In this document: positions 1 to 12,969 of the stretch, piece by piece
How positions within the stretch are numbered: the stretch's first letter is position 1
Layout of the letters: every line of letters begins with the position of its first letter
Assembly (NCBI GenBank): GCA_030015575.1
Contig: CM057339.1
Coordinates: forward strand, 698,690,761 to 698,754,760
From: Agapanthus africanus
Taxonomy: Eukaryota; Streptophyta; Magnoliopsida; Asparagales; Amaryllidaceae
DNA: 64,000 nucleotides
Direction of reading: 5' to 3'
Notes under the pieces: model-generated
The model's input: the letters and a program-made list of their open reading frames with translations, nothing else
Told to the model about the DNA's origin: nothing
The model's database searches: none
Program-made: the position numbers and the translations under genes

Positions 1-63
1 GAATTTCACATCCCACTCTGTGTATGTCATCCAAATACCAGGACATCACACCCTACTACTTTC
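1..63 (-). mobile_element. B1 non-autonomous copia, left-hand fragment (RT-derived part)
   Basis: This stretch matches the reverse complement of the RT-derived part of B0 near 54240-54310 and resembles B2 near 31020-31066. It includes the stretch that reads as the copia Y-x-D-D region on the minus strand. It belongs to the minus-strand element B1, whose 3' LTR and PPT lie left of the window. The copia A complex begins directly after it at 64, so this is the left flank of that insertion. B1 resumes at 24319. Confidence 0.7.
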
Positions 64-1960
64 TGTAAGTCGATGTACAACACCCCACGGCTTGCGGGGA
101 GGGGGAAATATGAAAAACGATCTTGTTCTTTGCTTAAACATCGACTAACCGTATGAATCGAAGCTAAACGATAACTAACATCAAACATAGAAGTTCTAAA
201 CTTTTATGTGAAGGGATTATACCTAAAGAACCGTGTCCTTCGTCTTTACGAACTGCACCTCCTCTTCGGCCTTCTCCAAGTAGTAGACGATCCACCACGA
301 GAGCTAAACTCCAAGCTTTGCCTCTAAACTTGAGGCAACTAGGTATCTTTAAGTGCTAATCAAAGTACCTAGATGAAATAGAGTATGGTTATGGATTAAG
401 TAGTCTAACTAATCCTTGTACTCAACACATGAGAGGGGAGGATTAGGGTTTGAAGAGAGAGAGAGCTTGAGGAGAGAGAAGGTGAGAATAATAATGAAAT
501 GAGAAAATGAGTTATCATAATATATATCAAGCATTATTGTTTTTCAAAAAAAGAAAAGAAAATGATTTACAACCATGCTTGATAAATATCTAATGGTGAT
601 TCATCTCCATGAGTCATTAAGCATTTTTGATGCATTAATGACATGGATGGATCATCCATATGACTCACTAATCTCATTTAATGTAAATGCCACCTTAACC
701 TCCTTAGTCACCATTTTCTAGAAGCTTCTCGCGCAATTACGAGAACGCCCCTCCTATCCGTGAAAACACGGAAAAAACTTTAGACTGTAAAAATCCAATA
801 ACCGGATACTAGTAACTGGCTTAAACTAAAGCCGACTAGTAAAAACTGTCCGAAAGTCGTACGTGCGTAAACACACGTATGCGTCCGAACCCTTGTCGTA
901 AAACCATACGACCTCTATATCGTTTCGCCTGGAGTAGGGAAACTCTCTGCGTGGGACTCTAGAGACTCGACTACTACGCTGGCAGTAGGTTTAACCACAG
1001 ACCGCAAGCGGCACTAGCTGTACGTAATGGTCCCCAGGTAGATGTCGATAAGAAGGCCGATGAGGAAACCCATCCGAACTCCTACTGAGTCTGATGTGAC
1101 AATCTCCGTACAGTCTGGTCTGTTCGTCGAAGACTTTCGCATATCGGGCCTAGGGGGGCGGCAAGCGTCAGTCCCCTAATAGCGGTATAAGTCATGTCGG
1201 AGCAAAGCCCATTACACCATGAGAAACTACTGGAACCTACCAGCAAATCTCGCTTGCCCTGGCCAGGGACTTTGCGTAATGGCTCTCTCACACAGCACGA
1301 TATCAACCCCCAATACCGGGAGAGACGAATCCTGTCTAACCGCCACTACCTCCAAGTGCTCGGGACTGCACCCAACTGCTACCTGTTTGCACGACTCCTT
1401 TGAGCCGTGGTAGGGTAGCAATCTAAGAACAGTGGGACACACTCGATGCGAAGTAGCAGTGTCAAGTCTACGGACTATGCTGTACTCATGTCACCTGGGA
1501 ACTGTTCACTGACGACTGGTATAAAACCAACCAACAGTTCCCTGTGAGTCCTGTCCGGTGTACCCGTAACCTAACGAGCACCTGCATACTATCTCCAGTA
1601 CGACGTACTGACGGCTGTGGGACAGACCATCTCCCCAACTGGGATGAGAAGCGTACACACTAGTCTACTCCGGAGTATCGATGCCCTGTCTCGATAATCC
1701 AACGACTAGGGACCTGAATAAGGATGTGCTTGTAGATTTCCCAGCCCCCACTAGTATGACTGCCATCACAACGCTGGTAGTCAAGAAAGATCCTAAGAGC
1801 TCTATCAATATGTATACTCATATATTAAGATAGAAAAACCAAGCAGCATACTACCATGTTTAGCAAGACTGTTATATACATGTGAATATCCCAAGCTTCC
1901 ATTAATTAATATACAAACTAGTATGATACAATAATGGCCCCTAGGGCATATACACTGACA
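64..1960 (-). repeat. A1 3' LTR (left LTR of the tandem)
   Basis: 1897 bp, starting TGTAAGTC and ending TGACA on the plus strand, directly followed by the PPT. It pairs with 7926-9819. A minus-strand TATATATT at about 519-526 is a plausible promoter TATA box. The central part (about 1180-1460) is clearly related to the B-family LTR, so A and B share an ancestor. Confidence 0.9.
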
Positions 1961-1976
1961 ATCTCCCACTTGCACT
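1961..1976 (-). other. A1 polypurine tract
   Basis: The reverse complement reads AGTGCAAGTGGGAGAT, the usual copia plus-strand primer sequence, and it abuts the inner edge of the 3' LTR. The same tract is found beside the LTRs of A2, B2, B3 and B0. Confidence 0.9.
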
Positions 1977-4900
1977 AGGGCCATGTACTGGCATATCGAA
2001 GACCGATGATCTCGAGTAGCCTCTCGAACTGAATTTGAGGTAGGGCCTTTGTGAATGGATCGGCAATGTTCTCTTCAGAAGCAACTCGCCGAACCTCGAT
2101 CTCCCGACGATCAATGATCTCCCTGATCAGGTGATACCGCCTTAAGATGTGTCTGGACTTCTGATGGGACCTTGGTTCCTTCGCTAAAGCTATAGCTCCG
2201 TTGTTGTCGCAATACAGAGGTATTGGATCAACTATGGTAGGAACCACCTGAAGTTCTGTTAGGAACTTCATCATCCAGACTGCTTCTTTTGCGGCATCGC
2301 AAGCAGCTATATACTCCGCTTCCATCGTCGAGTCAGCAACGGTGTCCTGCTTGGAGCTCTTCCAGCACACCGCCCCTCCATTGAGGGTAAAGACATAACC
2401 CGACATGGACTTAGAATCGTCCTTATCACTCTGGAAGCCGGATTCAGCAAAGGCCTCCAACCTGAGGTCTTTTCCGCCGTAAACCAAGAACATCTCCTTA
2501 GTCCTTCTCAGGTACTTGAGAATGTTCTTTACTGCTATCCAGTGCTTCTCTCCTGGGTCTGACTGATACCGGCTTACCACGCTCAGTGCGTAAGCTACAT
2601 CAGGTCTGGTGCACAACATCGCATACATTATAGAGCCTACCATAGAAGCGTAGGGTATAATAGACATGCGTTCTCTTTCCAAATCAGTCTTGGGAGACAT
2701 CTCTTTGGAGAGGGTGATTCCGTGACAAGCCGGTAGATTACCGCGCTTAGAATCTTACATACTGAATCTTTTCAGTACAGTGTCGATATACCTGGACTGC
2801 GAAAGTCCCAACATCCTTTTGGATCTATCACGATAGATCCGGATCCCCAGAATGTAAGAGGCATGACCCAGGTCTTTCATGGAGAACCTGTGTGACAAGA
2901 ATCCTTTGACAGATTGTAGGATAGGAATGTCATTTCCTATCAGTAGAATGTCATCCACGTACAAGACGAGGAATACGACACTTCTGGCTACAACTTTACT
3001 ATATATGCACGGTTCATCTGGATTTTTGATAAAGTCATATTCTTTGACTGTCTCATCAAAACAGATGTTCCAACTCCGCGATGCCTGCTTTAGTCCGTAA
3101 ATGGACTTAAGCAGCTTGCATACTTTCTCGCCGCTCCCACTCTGATTGAAACCCTCTGGCTGATCCATATAGACGCACTCTTCTAAATTTCCATTCAGAA
3201 AAGCCGTCTTTACGTCCATCTGCCAGATTTCATAATCATAGAAGGCAGCAATAGCAAGAAGGACCCGAATGGATTTGAGCATAGCCACTGGAGAAAAAGT
3301 TTCATCATAGTCCAAACCAGGTCTTTGACGAAAAACCTTTGCAACAAGTCTAGCCTTATAGGTTTCCACCTGTCCATCTACACCAATCTTCTTCTTGAAG
3401 ATCCATTTGCATCCTATGTGTTTTACCCCATCTGGAGCAAAGTCCAAAGTCCATACTTTGTTGGTGTACATGGACTCCATTTCGGTCCGCATTGAATCTA
3501 GCCATCGTACCGAGTCGCCGCTCTGGATGGCCTGCTGGAAGTCAGTAGGTTCATCATCATCTATGATGCAATCCTCTCTATCCCCATCTATGAGAAAACC
3601 GTAGTATCTCTCAGGCGGATGAGACGGCCTAATACTCCTGTGGAGGGGTGTGGGAATGTCCTGTTCTTCTTGAACTACCGGTTCTACCAATCTTTCAGTA
3701 GCAGTTTGTGGTTCTAGAATTTCTTCCAGTTCTATTTCGCTCCCACTTATTTCCTTTTCTAAAAACTGATATTCTAGAAAATTGGCATTACGAGAAACAA
3801 ACACCTTTTGTTCCTCTGCGTAATAGAATAGATACCCCTTGGAGTTCTTTGGATATCCCACAAACTTACACTTTACTGATCGTGCCTCGAGCTTGTCCAC
3901 ATGCTGCTTTTTAACAAAAGCTGGACATCCCCATATTTTCAGATACTGAAGATAGGGTTTCTTCCCACTCCACATCTGATATGGCGTGGTAGGCACAGTC
4001 TTGGTAGGAACCATGTTCAAAAGATATGCCGCTGATTCTAGCGCATAACCCCAGAAAGATCGTGGTAACTCAGCATTACTCATCATGGATCGTACCATAT
4101 CCAATAGGGTTCGATTCCGTCTCTCCGATACACCTTTATGCTGTGGTGTGTATGGAGGAGTAAGCTGAGAGAGAATTCCTTTCTCTTTTAGGTAACCTAG
4201 GAACTCGGCACTCAAGTATTCACCACCTCGATCAGATCTAAGTGTCTTGATACTTTTGCCGGTTTGGTTTTCTACTTCATTCTTAAACTCTTGGAATTTT
4301 TCAAAAGCCTTGGATTTATGTTTCATCAGATAAATGAATCCGTACCTTGAGTAATCATCCGTAAAAGTAATGAAATAGGAAAAACCACCTCTTGCATGTG
4401 TAAACATTGGACCGCATACATCGCTGTGTATGAGTCCTAAGAGCTCGCTCGCTCTTACTCCATGTCCAGTAAATGGAGTCTTTGTCATCTTTCCTTTGAG
4501 ACAAGATTGACAAGTGTCATAAGTTTGATATTCGAACGAGTCCAAATATCCTTCTCTATGCAACTTAGTCAATCTTCTCTCATTGATGTGACCCAGTCTA
4601 CAATGCCATAAGAAAGCTTTATTTAAATCTGGAGACATTCGTTTTAGTGTGTTTTGGACATTGAAAATTTGGAGTTGGTTTAAAACATATATACTGTTAT
4701 TTAGTGTACCGGACCCAATCAAACCATGATTAAGGTGGATGTTAACAACATCTCTTACAAACGTGAAATCATAACCTTTATTTGATAACAAGGAAACTGA
4801 TATGATATTACACGTTAAGCTTGGTATAAAAAAACAGTTATGTAAAACCAAAATGTGTCCACTCGTCAATCCCAGGTGATAATCCCCGACGGACGCAGCT

Positions 4901-5964
4901 CCCACGCTAGCTCCGTTAGCAACCTTTAGGGTCATATCACCTTTCTTCAGCACTCTACGGTTTCTCAGTGCCTGCAATGAATTGCAAATATGAGATCCTG
5001 ATCCCGTATCCATTACCCAGGAAGTAGAGTTAATTGACAGACAATTCTCAATTACAAACACACCTGAAGTCGAAGCCACAGCTTGCTTCGGTTCCTGGTT
5101 CTTGGCGTTCCACGCCTTGCAATCTTTCTTCCAGTTCCCTTTCCTGTGACAATGGAAGCACTCATCCTGGCCCACTACTGGTACCGCAAACTTTTTCTTT
5201 CCCTTCCCTCCCACCTTACTAACACCTCCTCTAGGTTTGGTGGCGGCCTTCTTCTTCCTTCCTTTGGCCCTAGCCTTGGACCCGGAAGAAGATGTACCGC
5301 TAACAAACATAGCGGGTGTTTCCCTTGCTTTCTGCAAGGTGCCCTCTGCACTCCTTAACATGTTCAGGAGTTCCGGAAGTTCAACTTCTTTTCTTTGAAT
5401 GTTGAAGTTCAGGATAAACTGGGCGTAGGTGGAAGGAAGGGACTGGAGAATAAGGTCTGTATAGAGCTCATTATCCAAAGTCGTCCCAAGGTGTGCGAGC
5501 TCTTCTATATAGCCGATCATCTTTAGGACATGTTCTCCTACCGATGACCCGACAGCCAACCTCGCTCGAAACAAGTTCTTAGAGGTCTCGTATCTTGCTA
5601 TACGAGATTGCTCTCCATAAAGTTCCTTTGTATGGAGAAATATGCCATCTAGTTCCATATCCTCGCGCCTCCTCTGATGTTCATTGTTCATCGAGGCAAG
5701 CATGATACACTTGGCTTTCGCGCAATCGAAATCCCAGGTTTTGCGGATTTCCTTATCCGCATTACTGGATTTGGGACCAGGGACAGCAGGTGCCGCAGCG
5801 GTGAGGACGTACCCTAATTTGTCATAGGTCAAAGCCATTTTGACATTCCGCAGCCAATCTTTATAGTTTGGCCCTGTCAGTATATTTTTCTCTAAAAGTA
5901 ACTTAAGTCCAGTCATTTTCAGGGTCGCTGCAATTAGGAGAGAGAGAAGAAAACTCTTTAGCAT
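1975..5964 (-). pseudogene. gag-pol: A1 gag-pol polyprotein region (gag, PR, IN, RT, RNase H)
   Basis: Transcribed right to left. Gag occupies about 5095-5964 and has a CCHC-type zinc knuckle near residues 269-282, after a lysine-rich basic stretch. The aspartic protease (D-T-G-S) is near residue 320, about 4765-5034. Integrase lies at about 3895-4615, with the HHCC domain near residues 454-488 and catalytic D, D and E near residues 515, 578 and 614. RT lies at about 2.7-3.5 kb, with the motifs QMDVKTAFLNG and YVDDILLIGND. RNase H follows at about 1980-2500, with the motif VADSTMEAEYIAA. This is the single-polyprotein layout of copia elements. It is broken about once or twice and otherwise reads well, which fits a fairly recent insertion. 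It is the only nearly complete set of replication proteins of this lineage in the window and is a model for the helper of the B family. Confidence 0.88.
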
Positions 5965-7910
5965 GATGCTCTTGCACGTTTAGAGTGGTTTTTAGTTTAT
6001 CTAAACTGGATGGCTCCCACTGTTTCTCGAATCCTTCCTCAAACCATAAAAGAAGAATTAGCCAGGACTATTCTCACTGTACAATCCTTGCTTAACCGTT
6101 CAGCCAGGCTAGTGTCGATACTTCGAGGGAGGTTTTCCAACGCTTTCGCGAAGTTCCTTAATTAAAGAACCTCTTTTCTCTGGGGGCGTAACCCCGCTGA
6201 CACTTTTCTTGACACCTACTTGGTTTATAGCATTGATCGTTAAGTGACGAATATCCTGATAAGTAGCATATACTCACAGTAGGATCGGGATCCAAATATC
6301 ATCGTATGATAATGTTGAAGGAATCCTACCAACATTCATCAAACTCCAAATGGTATGCATCTTTTTGCAAATTTCAGTTTCTTTAGAAATTCCCGATATA
6401 TATTTTTGCCCCATGCTCTTATGACCTTGGCGTTGGTCAAAATGTCATAAGTCACATGTCAAGTTCTACCCATCATTATCTTGTTAATTTGAACTCATCC
6501 GTACATATCCTTGACGTTGGCCAAAATGATCATACGACTGTCCCAAACTAACTCATCTATCTATGCAACAAATGAATACCCAGCAGCTACCAAACACTAT
6601 GCCTTGGCGTTGGTCAAAATACATAGCTTGAATACTACTGAATACCCTGATGAAATGACGGAGGGCTACGAATGGTTTTGGCGAAACCGTGAACGTAGTG
6701 AACTTGATATAACCGAAGGAACCTGATAGCTTTTTAATAGGAGTGGTTAAAGCTCCGCATTTAAAAATATCTGTTTTTAAAATTAACCGAGTGGTTTCTT
6801 TTAAATTGTTCCAACGATTAAACTTTTGGTTTATTTTCTTTGCATTATAAATAATGCGTCCCATCATTAACCTATCATTGCAGAAAACAACGAAAATACA
6901 ACGTCCTATTATTCCATCCGCATTCGCCACGGGGTCCCGTCATCACCCGTTAGGTTACTTAACTAATGGCAGAGCGGGGGCTGGGCTAGCACGGGTGTAA
7001 AACAGAAGTGACGTCTAAATAGCTATCATATATAGATATTGTACATTCGTCAGACGCAATAATAGGCATTCCAGATCTCATATGAACTTTATTGGATTTG
7101 CAAGCAATCCGCGTTTGTTTAGAGCCTGCAACAAAAGACGGATTACACAGTTGTGATGAATAGCCATTACCCTACCCAAGACCCCGTACGGGTACGACAA
7201 ACTACCCGCCCAGCAGTTTATGCACCCCACCTTGGGTCTGTCCTTTGAGCAAAAACAGTAAAATGAAATAATACAACGGTGGCTACAACCGCAACCTGGA
7301 TGTGCCCCGCAAAAATAATATTACAACAAATTACATTTACATCAAATGAATCAAATAATAACCCATCACATAACCCCGGCTAATCATCACAACAGTCCAA
7401 TACAGTTCACATCCACAAACAGTAAAAACCATTACAGAAATGTGCAACCCCCTGCCAACCGACATACTAGCAGTTAGGGAAGGTTTACGAACACATTAAA
7501 CAAACACAGATATAATCCAACAAGAAAATACCGTATAATTTCGATCGATTAAACACATTTAATTTTGCTCCAATACTTCTCTGTAAATCTGAAACCTGAG
7601 CAAAAATTAAAAAATTCCAGAAAATACAAAATATCACAGAGAACCAACACAGGAAAATTGGGCTGATGAATCGGCAACTCGGCGGCGGAATCACGGCGGA
7701 TCGGTGGGATCCGCGGCGATTTAGCCGATTCATGATCCCAGTTTTCTTGGGTGCTCCAATACTATCATTTAAGGCTTTCTAAAGGTCCCTGAAAAATTTT
7801 TGGACCTCATTTAAAAATCGACAGAAACTCATGATATCGAGATTTTCCGGTTTTGTTTTTTCCGTTCGAAATTCATACAATTTTGCAAGTGAGTTATTTA
7901 TTGTTTAGCG
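5965..7910 (-). other. A1 5' leader between primer site and gag
   Basis: About 1.95 kb without a recognisable gene. It holds three evenly spaced short inverted motifs (6427-6440, 6511-6524, 6604-6617), an 85-bp block (6914-7000) about 93% identical to the B1 leader, and a weak version of the GC-rich CCGCGG motif near 7679-7716. Retention of the same parts in the B leaders suggests cis-acting RNA functions such as dimerisation or packaging. That function is inferred. Confidence 0.7.
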
Positions 7911-7924
7911 AGTCTCTGATACCA
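7911..7924 (-). other. A1 primer binding site (initiator tRNA-Met)
   Basis: The reverse complement begins TGGTATCAGAG, complementary to the 3' end of plant initiator tRNA-Met. It lies one base from the inner end of the right LTR. Confidence 0.9.
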
Positions 7925-7925
7925 C

Positions 7926-9819
7926 TGTAAGTCGATGTACAACATCCTACGACTTGCGGGGAGGCGGAAATATGAAAAACGATCTTGTTCTTTGCTTAAA
8001 CATCGACTAACCGTATGAATCGAAGCTAAACGATAACTAACATCAAACATAGAAGTTCTAAACTACTATGTGAAGGGATTATACCTAAAGAACCATGTCC
8101 TTCGTCTTTACGAACTCCACCTTCTCCTCGGCCTTCTCCAAGTAGTAGATGATCCACCACGAGAGCTAAACTCCAAGCTTTACCTCTAAACTTGAGGCAA
8201 CTAGGTATCTTTAAGTGCTAATCAAAGTACCTAGATGAAATAGAGTATGGTTATGGATTAAGTAGTCTAACTAATCCTTGTACTCAACACATGAGAGGGG
8301 AGGATTAGGGTTTTGAAGAGAGAGAGCTTGAGGAGAGAGAAAGTGAGAATAATAATGAAATGAGAAAATGAGTTATCATAATATATATCAAGCATTATTG
8401 ATTTTCAAGAAAAGAAAAGAAAATGATTTACAACCATACTTGATAAATATCTAATGGTGATTCATCTCCATGAGTCATTAAGCATTTATGATGCATTAAT
8501 GACATGGATGGATCATCCATATGACTCACTAATCTCATTTAATGTAAATGCCACCTTAACCTCCTTAGTCACCATCTTCTAGAAGCTTCTCGCGCAATTA
8601 CGAGAACGCCCCTCCTATCCGTGAAAACACGGAAAAACTTTAGACTGTAAAAATCCAATAACCGGATACTAGTAACTGGCTTAAACCAAAGCCGACTAGT
8701 AAAAACTGTCCGAAAGTCGTACGTGCGTAAACACACGTATGCGTCCGAACCCTTGTCGTAAAACCATACGACCTCTATATCGTTTCGTCTGGAGTAGGGA
8801 AACTCTTTGCGTGGGACTCTAGAGACTCGACTACTACGGTGGCAGTGGGTTTAACCACAGACCGCAAGCGGCACTAGCTGTACGTAACGGTCCCCAGGTA
8901 GATGTCGATAAGAAGGCCGATGAGGAAACCCATCCGAACTCCTACTGAGTCTGATGTGACAATCTCCGTACAGTCCGGTCTGTTCGTCTAAGACTATCGC
9001 ATATCGGGCCTAGGGGGCGGCAAGCGTCAGTCCCCTAATAGCGGTATAAGTCATGTCGGAGCGAAGCCCATTACACCCTGAGAAACTACTGGAACCTACC
9101 AGCAAATCTCGCTTGCGCTGGACAGGGACTTTGCGTAATGGCTCTCTGACACAGCGCGATATCAACCCCCAATACCGGGTGAGACGAATCCTGTCTAACC
9201 GCCACTGCCTCCAAGTGCTCGGGACTGCACCCAACTGCTACCTGTTTGCATGACTCCTTTGAGCCGTGGTAGGGTAGCAATCTAAGAACAGTGGGACACA
9301 CTCGAGGCGAAGTAGCAGTGTCAAGTCTGCGGACTATGCTGTACTCATGTCACCTGGGAACTGTTCACTGACGACTGGTATAAAACCAACCAACAGTTCC
9401 CTGTGAGTCCAGTCCGGTGTACCCGTAACCTAATGAGCACCTGCATACTATCTTCAGTACGACGTACTGACGGCCGTGGGACAGACCATCTCCCCAACTG
9501 GAATGAGAAGCGTACACACTAGTCTACTCCGGAGTATCGTTGCCCTGTCTCGATAATCCAACGACTAGGGACCTGAATAAGGATGTGCTTGTAGACTACC
9601 CAGCCCCCACTAGTGTGACTGCCATCACAACGCTGGTAGTCAAGCAAGATCCTAGGAGCTCTATCAATACGTATACTCACATATTAAGATAGAAAAACCA
9701 AATAGCATACAACCATGTTTAGCAAGATTGTTATATACATGTGAATATCCCAAGCTTCCACTAAGTAATATACAAACTAGTATGATACAATAATGGCCCC
9801 TAGGACATATACACTGACA
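7926..9819 (-). repeat. LTR shared by A1 (5' LTR) and A2 (3' LTR)
   Basis: 1894 bp with the same ends as 64-1960. On its left is a PBS, so it serves as the 5' LTR of A1. On its right is a PPT, so it serves as the 3' LTR of A2. One LTR in both roles gives an LTR-internal-LTR-internal arrangement with no flank DNA between the copies. Confidence 0.9.
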
Positions 9820-12516
9820 ATCTCCCACTTGCACTAGGGCCATGTACTGGCATATCGAAGACAGATGATCTCGAGTAGCCTCTCGAACTGAATCTGAGGT
9901 AGGGCCTTTGTGAATGGATCATCAATGTTCTCTTCAGAAGCAACTCGCCGAACCTCGATCTCCCGACCATCAATGATCTCCCTGATCAGGTGATACCGCC
10001 TTAAGATGTGTCTGGAGTTCTGATGGGACCTTGGTTCCTTCGCTAAAGCTATAGCTCCGTTGTTGTCTCAATACAGAGGTATTGGATCAACTATGGTAGG
10101 AACCACCTGAAGTTCTGTTAGGAACTTCTTCATCCAGACTGCTTCTTTCCCGGCATCGCAAGCAGCTATATACTCCGCTTCCATCGTCGAGTCAGCAACG
10201 GTGTCCTGCGTGGAGCTCTTCCAGCACACCGCCCCTCCATTGAGGGTAAAGACATAACCCGACATGGACTTGGAATCGTCCTTATCACTCTGGAAGCCGG
10301 AATCAGCAAAGGCCTCCAACCTGAGGTCTTTTCCGCCGTAAACCAAGAACATCTCCTTAGTCCTTCTCAGGTACTTGAGAATGTTCTTTACTGCTATCCA
10401 GTGCTTCTCCCCTGGGACTGACTGATACCGGCTTACCACGCTCAACGCGTAAGCTACATCTGGTCTGGTGCACAACATCGCATACATTATAGAGCCTACC
10501 GCAGAAGCGTAGGGTATAATAGACATGCGTTCCCTTTCCAAATCAGTCTTGGGAGACATCTCTTTGGAGAGGGTGATTCCGTGACAAGCCGGTAGATTAC
10601 CGCGCTTAGAATCTTACATACTGAATCTTTTCAGTACAGTGTCGATATACCTGGACTGCGAAAGTCCCAACATCCTTTTGGATCTATCACGATAGATCCG
10701 GATCCCCAGAATATAAGAGGCATCGCCCAGGTCTTTCATGGAGAACCTGTGTGACGAGAATCCTTTGACAGATTGTAGCATAGGAATGTCATTTCCTATC
10801 AGTACAATGTCATCCACATACAAGACGAGGAATACGACACTTCTGGTTACAACTTTACTATATAAGCACGGTTCATCTGGATTTTTGATAAAGTCATATT
10901 CTTTGACTGTCTCATCAAAACAGATGTTCCAACTCCGCGATGCCTGCTTTAGTCCATAAATGGAGTTAAGCAGCTTGCATACTTTCCCGCAGCTCCCACT
11001 CTGATTGAAACCCTCTGGCTGATCCATATAGACGCACTCTTCTAAATTTCCATTCAGAAAAGCCGTATTTACGTACATCTGCCAGATTTCATAATCATGG
11101 AAGGCAGCAATAGCAAGAAGGACCCGAATGGATTTGAGCATAACCACTGGAGAAAAAGTTTCTTCATAGTCCAAACCAGGTCTTTGACGAAAACCCTTTG
11201 CAACAAGTCTAGCCTTATAGGTTTCCACCTGTCCATCTACACCAATCTTTTTCTTGAAGATCCAATTGCATCCTATGGGTTTTACCCCATCTGGAACAAA
11301 GTCCAAAGTCCATACTTTGTTGGTGTACATGGACTCTATTTCGGTCCGCATTGCATCTAGCCATCGTACCGAGTCGCTGCTCTGGATGGCCTGCTGGAAG
11401 CTAGTAGGTTCATCATCATCTATGATGCAATCCTCTCTATCTCCATCTATGAGAAAACCGTAGTATCTCTCAGGCGGATGAGACGGCCTACTACTCCTGC
11501 GGAGAGGTGCGGGAATGTCCTGTTCATCTTGAACTACCGGTTCTACCAATCTTTAAGTAGCAGTTTGTGGTTCTGGAATTTCTTCCAGTTCAATTTCGCT
11601 CCCACTTATTTCCTTTTCTAAAAACTGATATTCTAGAAAATGGGCATTACGAGAAACAAACACCTTTTGTTCCTCTGCGTAATAGAATAGATACCCCTTG
11701 GAGTTCTTTGTATATCCCACAAACTTACACTTTACTGATCGTGCCTTGAGCTTGTCCACATGCTGCTTTTTAACAAAAGCTGGACATCCCCATATTTTCA
11801 GATACTGAAGATAGGGTTTCTTCTCACTCCACATCTGATATGGCGTGGTAGGCACAGTCTTGGTAGGAACCTTGTTCAAAAGATATGCCGCTGATTCTAG
11901 CGCATAACCCCAGAAAGATCGTGGTAACTCAGCATTACTCATCATGGATCGTACCATATCCAATAGGGTTCGATTCCGTCTCTCCGATACACCGTTATGC
12001 TGCGGTGTGTATAGAGGAGTAAGCTGAGAGAGAATTCCCTTCTCTTTTAGGTAACCTAGGAACTCGGCACTCAAGTATTCACCACCTCGATCAGATCTAA
12101 GTGTCTTGATACTTTTGCCGGTTTGGTTTTCTACTTCATTCTTATACTCTTGGAATTTTTCAAAATCCTCGGATTTATGTTTCATCAGATAAATGAATCC
12201 GTACCTTAAGTAATCATCCGTAAAAGTAATGAAATAGGAAAAACCACCTCTTGCATGTGTAGACATTGGACCGCATACATCGCCGTGTATGAGTCCTAAG
12301 AGCTCGCTCGCTCTTACTCCATGTCCAGTAAATGGAGTCTTTGTCATCTTTCCTTTGAGACAAGATTGACAAGTGTCATAAGTTTGATATTCGAACGAGT
12401 CCAAATATCCTTCTCTATGCAACTTAGTCAACCTTCTCTCATTGATGTGACCCAGTCTACAATGCTATAAGAAAGCTTTATTTAAATCTGGAGACTTTCT
12501 TTTTAGTGTGTTCTGG
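9820..12516 (-). mobile_element. A2: partial second Angela copia copy in tandem
   Basis: Same family and strand as A1, starting with a PPT at 9820-9835. It covers only the 3' half of the element: part of integrase, RT and RNase H. The match to A1 runs to about 12512-12516 and then passes directly into Athila LTR sequence. Gag, leader, PBS and the outer LTR of this copy are not present. It is a few percent diverged from A1 by eye. Confidence 0.85.
9834..12480 (-). pseudogene. pol: A2 partial pol (integrase part, RT, RNase H)
   Basis: Carries the copia integrase core (DVCGPM, RSDRGGEYLSAEF, GVSERRNRTLLDM), RT (ARLVAKGFRQRPGLDYEETFSPV, YVDDIVLIGND) and RNase H (STMEAEYIAACDA), nearly the same as A1. 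It is a broken partial copy with a few breaks and no gag or protease. I see no sign of a separate function. Confidence 0.85.
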
Positions 12517-12961
12517 ATTACTGCCAACCACAGATAAAACACGGGTCTCCGCTCTCTATTTGTATGTTGCCGCACACCAGTCAAGGGACAAAATGGCAAA
12601 TCGATTGTCATTTTCATGCACAAAGCACAATGGCAACACAAAATCCAAGAAATCTACGCGGAGCTCAAGGAAATCATGGCAAAAGATGCACATCAAATCA
12701 CCTTTTGATCTGCTGAAATTCTGGAAAAATTGTGAAGAGTTTCTGAGAAAAAACATATACCACACTGCAGACAACATCAAACCAGGCAAACCGACAAAAA
12801 TTGAAGGCCCAACTCCCCATTATGGCCGCGGAACCACGGCATAAGCAGTCTATTGCCGCGGATCCGCGGCCTGACTAAGTCGACAACATCTAATCTTTTG
12901 GGGGCAGTTTTGGCATTTCATGTGGGGACAGATTGTTGCCCTAGGTTTTCAAGTTCCTGCC

Positions 12962-12969
12962 TATAAATA
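12962..12969 (+). promoter_or_regulatory. TATA box of the Athila 5' LTR
   Basis: TATAAATA in the context CCTATAAATAGCCC, conserved in the 3' LTR at 23339-23346. By the usual spacing, transcription would start near 12990-13000. Confidence 0.65.

Larger units (their letters stand above)
64..9819 (-). mobile_element. A1: Angela/BARE-type Ty1-copia retrotransposon
   Basis: Minus-strand LTR element of about 9.76 kb with LTRs 64-1960 and 7926-9819, PPT at 1961, coding region 5964 down to about 1975, leader 5965-7910 and initiator-Met primer site at 7911-7924. Domain order is gag, protease, integrase, RT, RNase H, which is the copia order. The gag pattern (LTGPNY-DW near the start, HVLKMIGYIEEL, LILQSLP) and the LTR length of about 1.9 kb point to the Angela lineage of Tork/BARE-like elements. 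It looks nearly whole, with about one or two breaks in the coding region. LTRs are roughly 96-97% identical in sampled stretches, suggesting about one to a few million years at usual plant rates. The right LTR is shared with a second copy, A2. Confidence 0.9.

Noticed and set aside
1082-1442. Overlapping 60-75-codon ORFs on both strands of the A LTR (repeated at 9010-9301)
   Set aside because: Chance frames in a conserved LTR core that also exists, without these ORFs, in the B LTRs.
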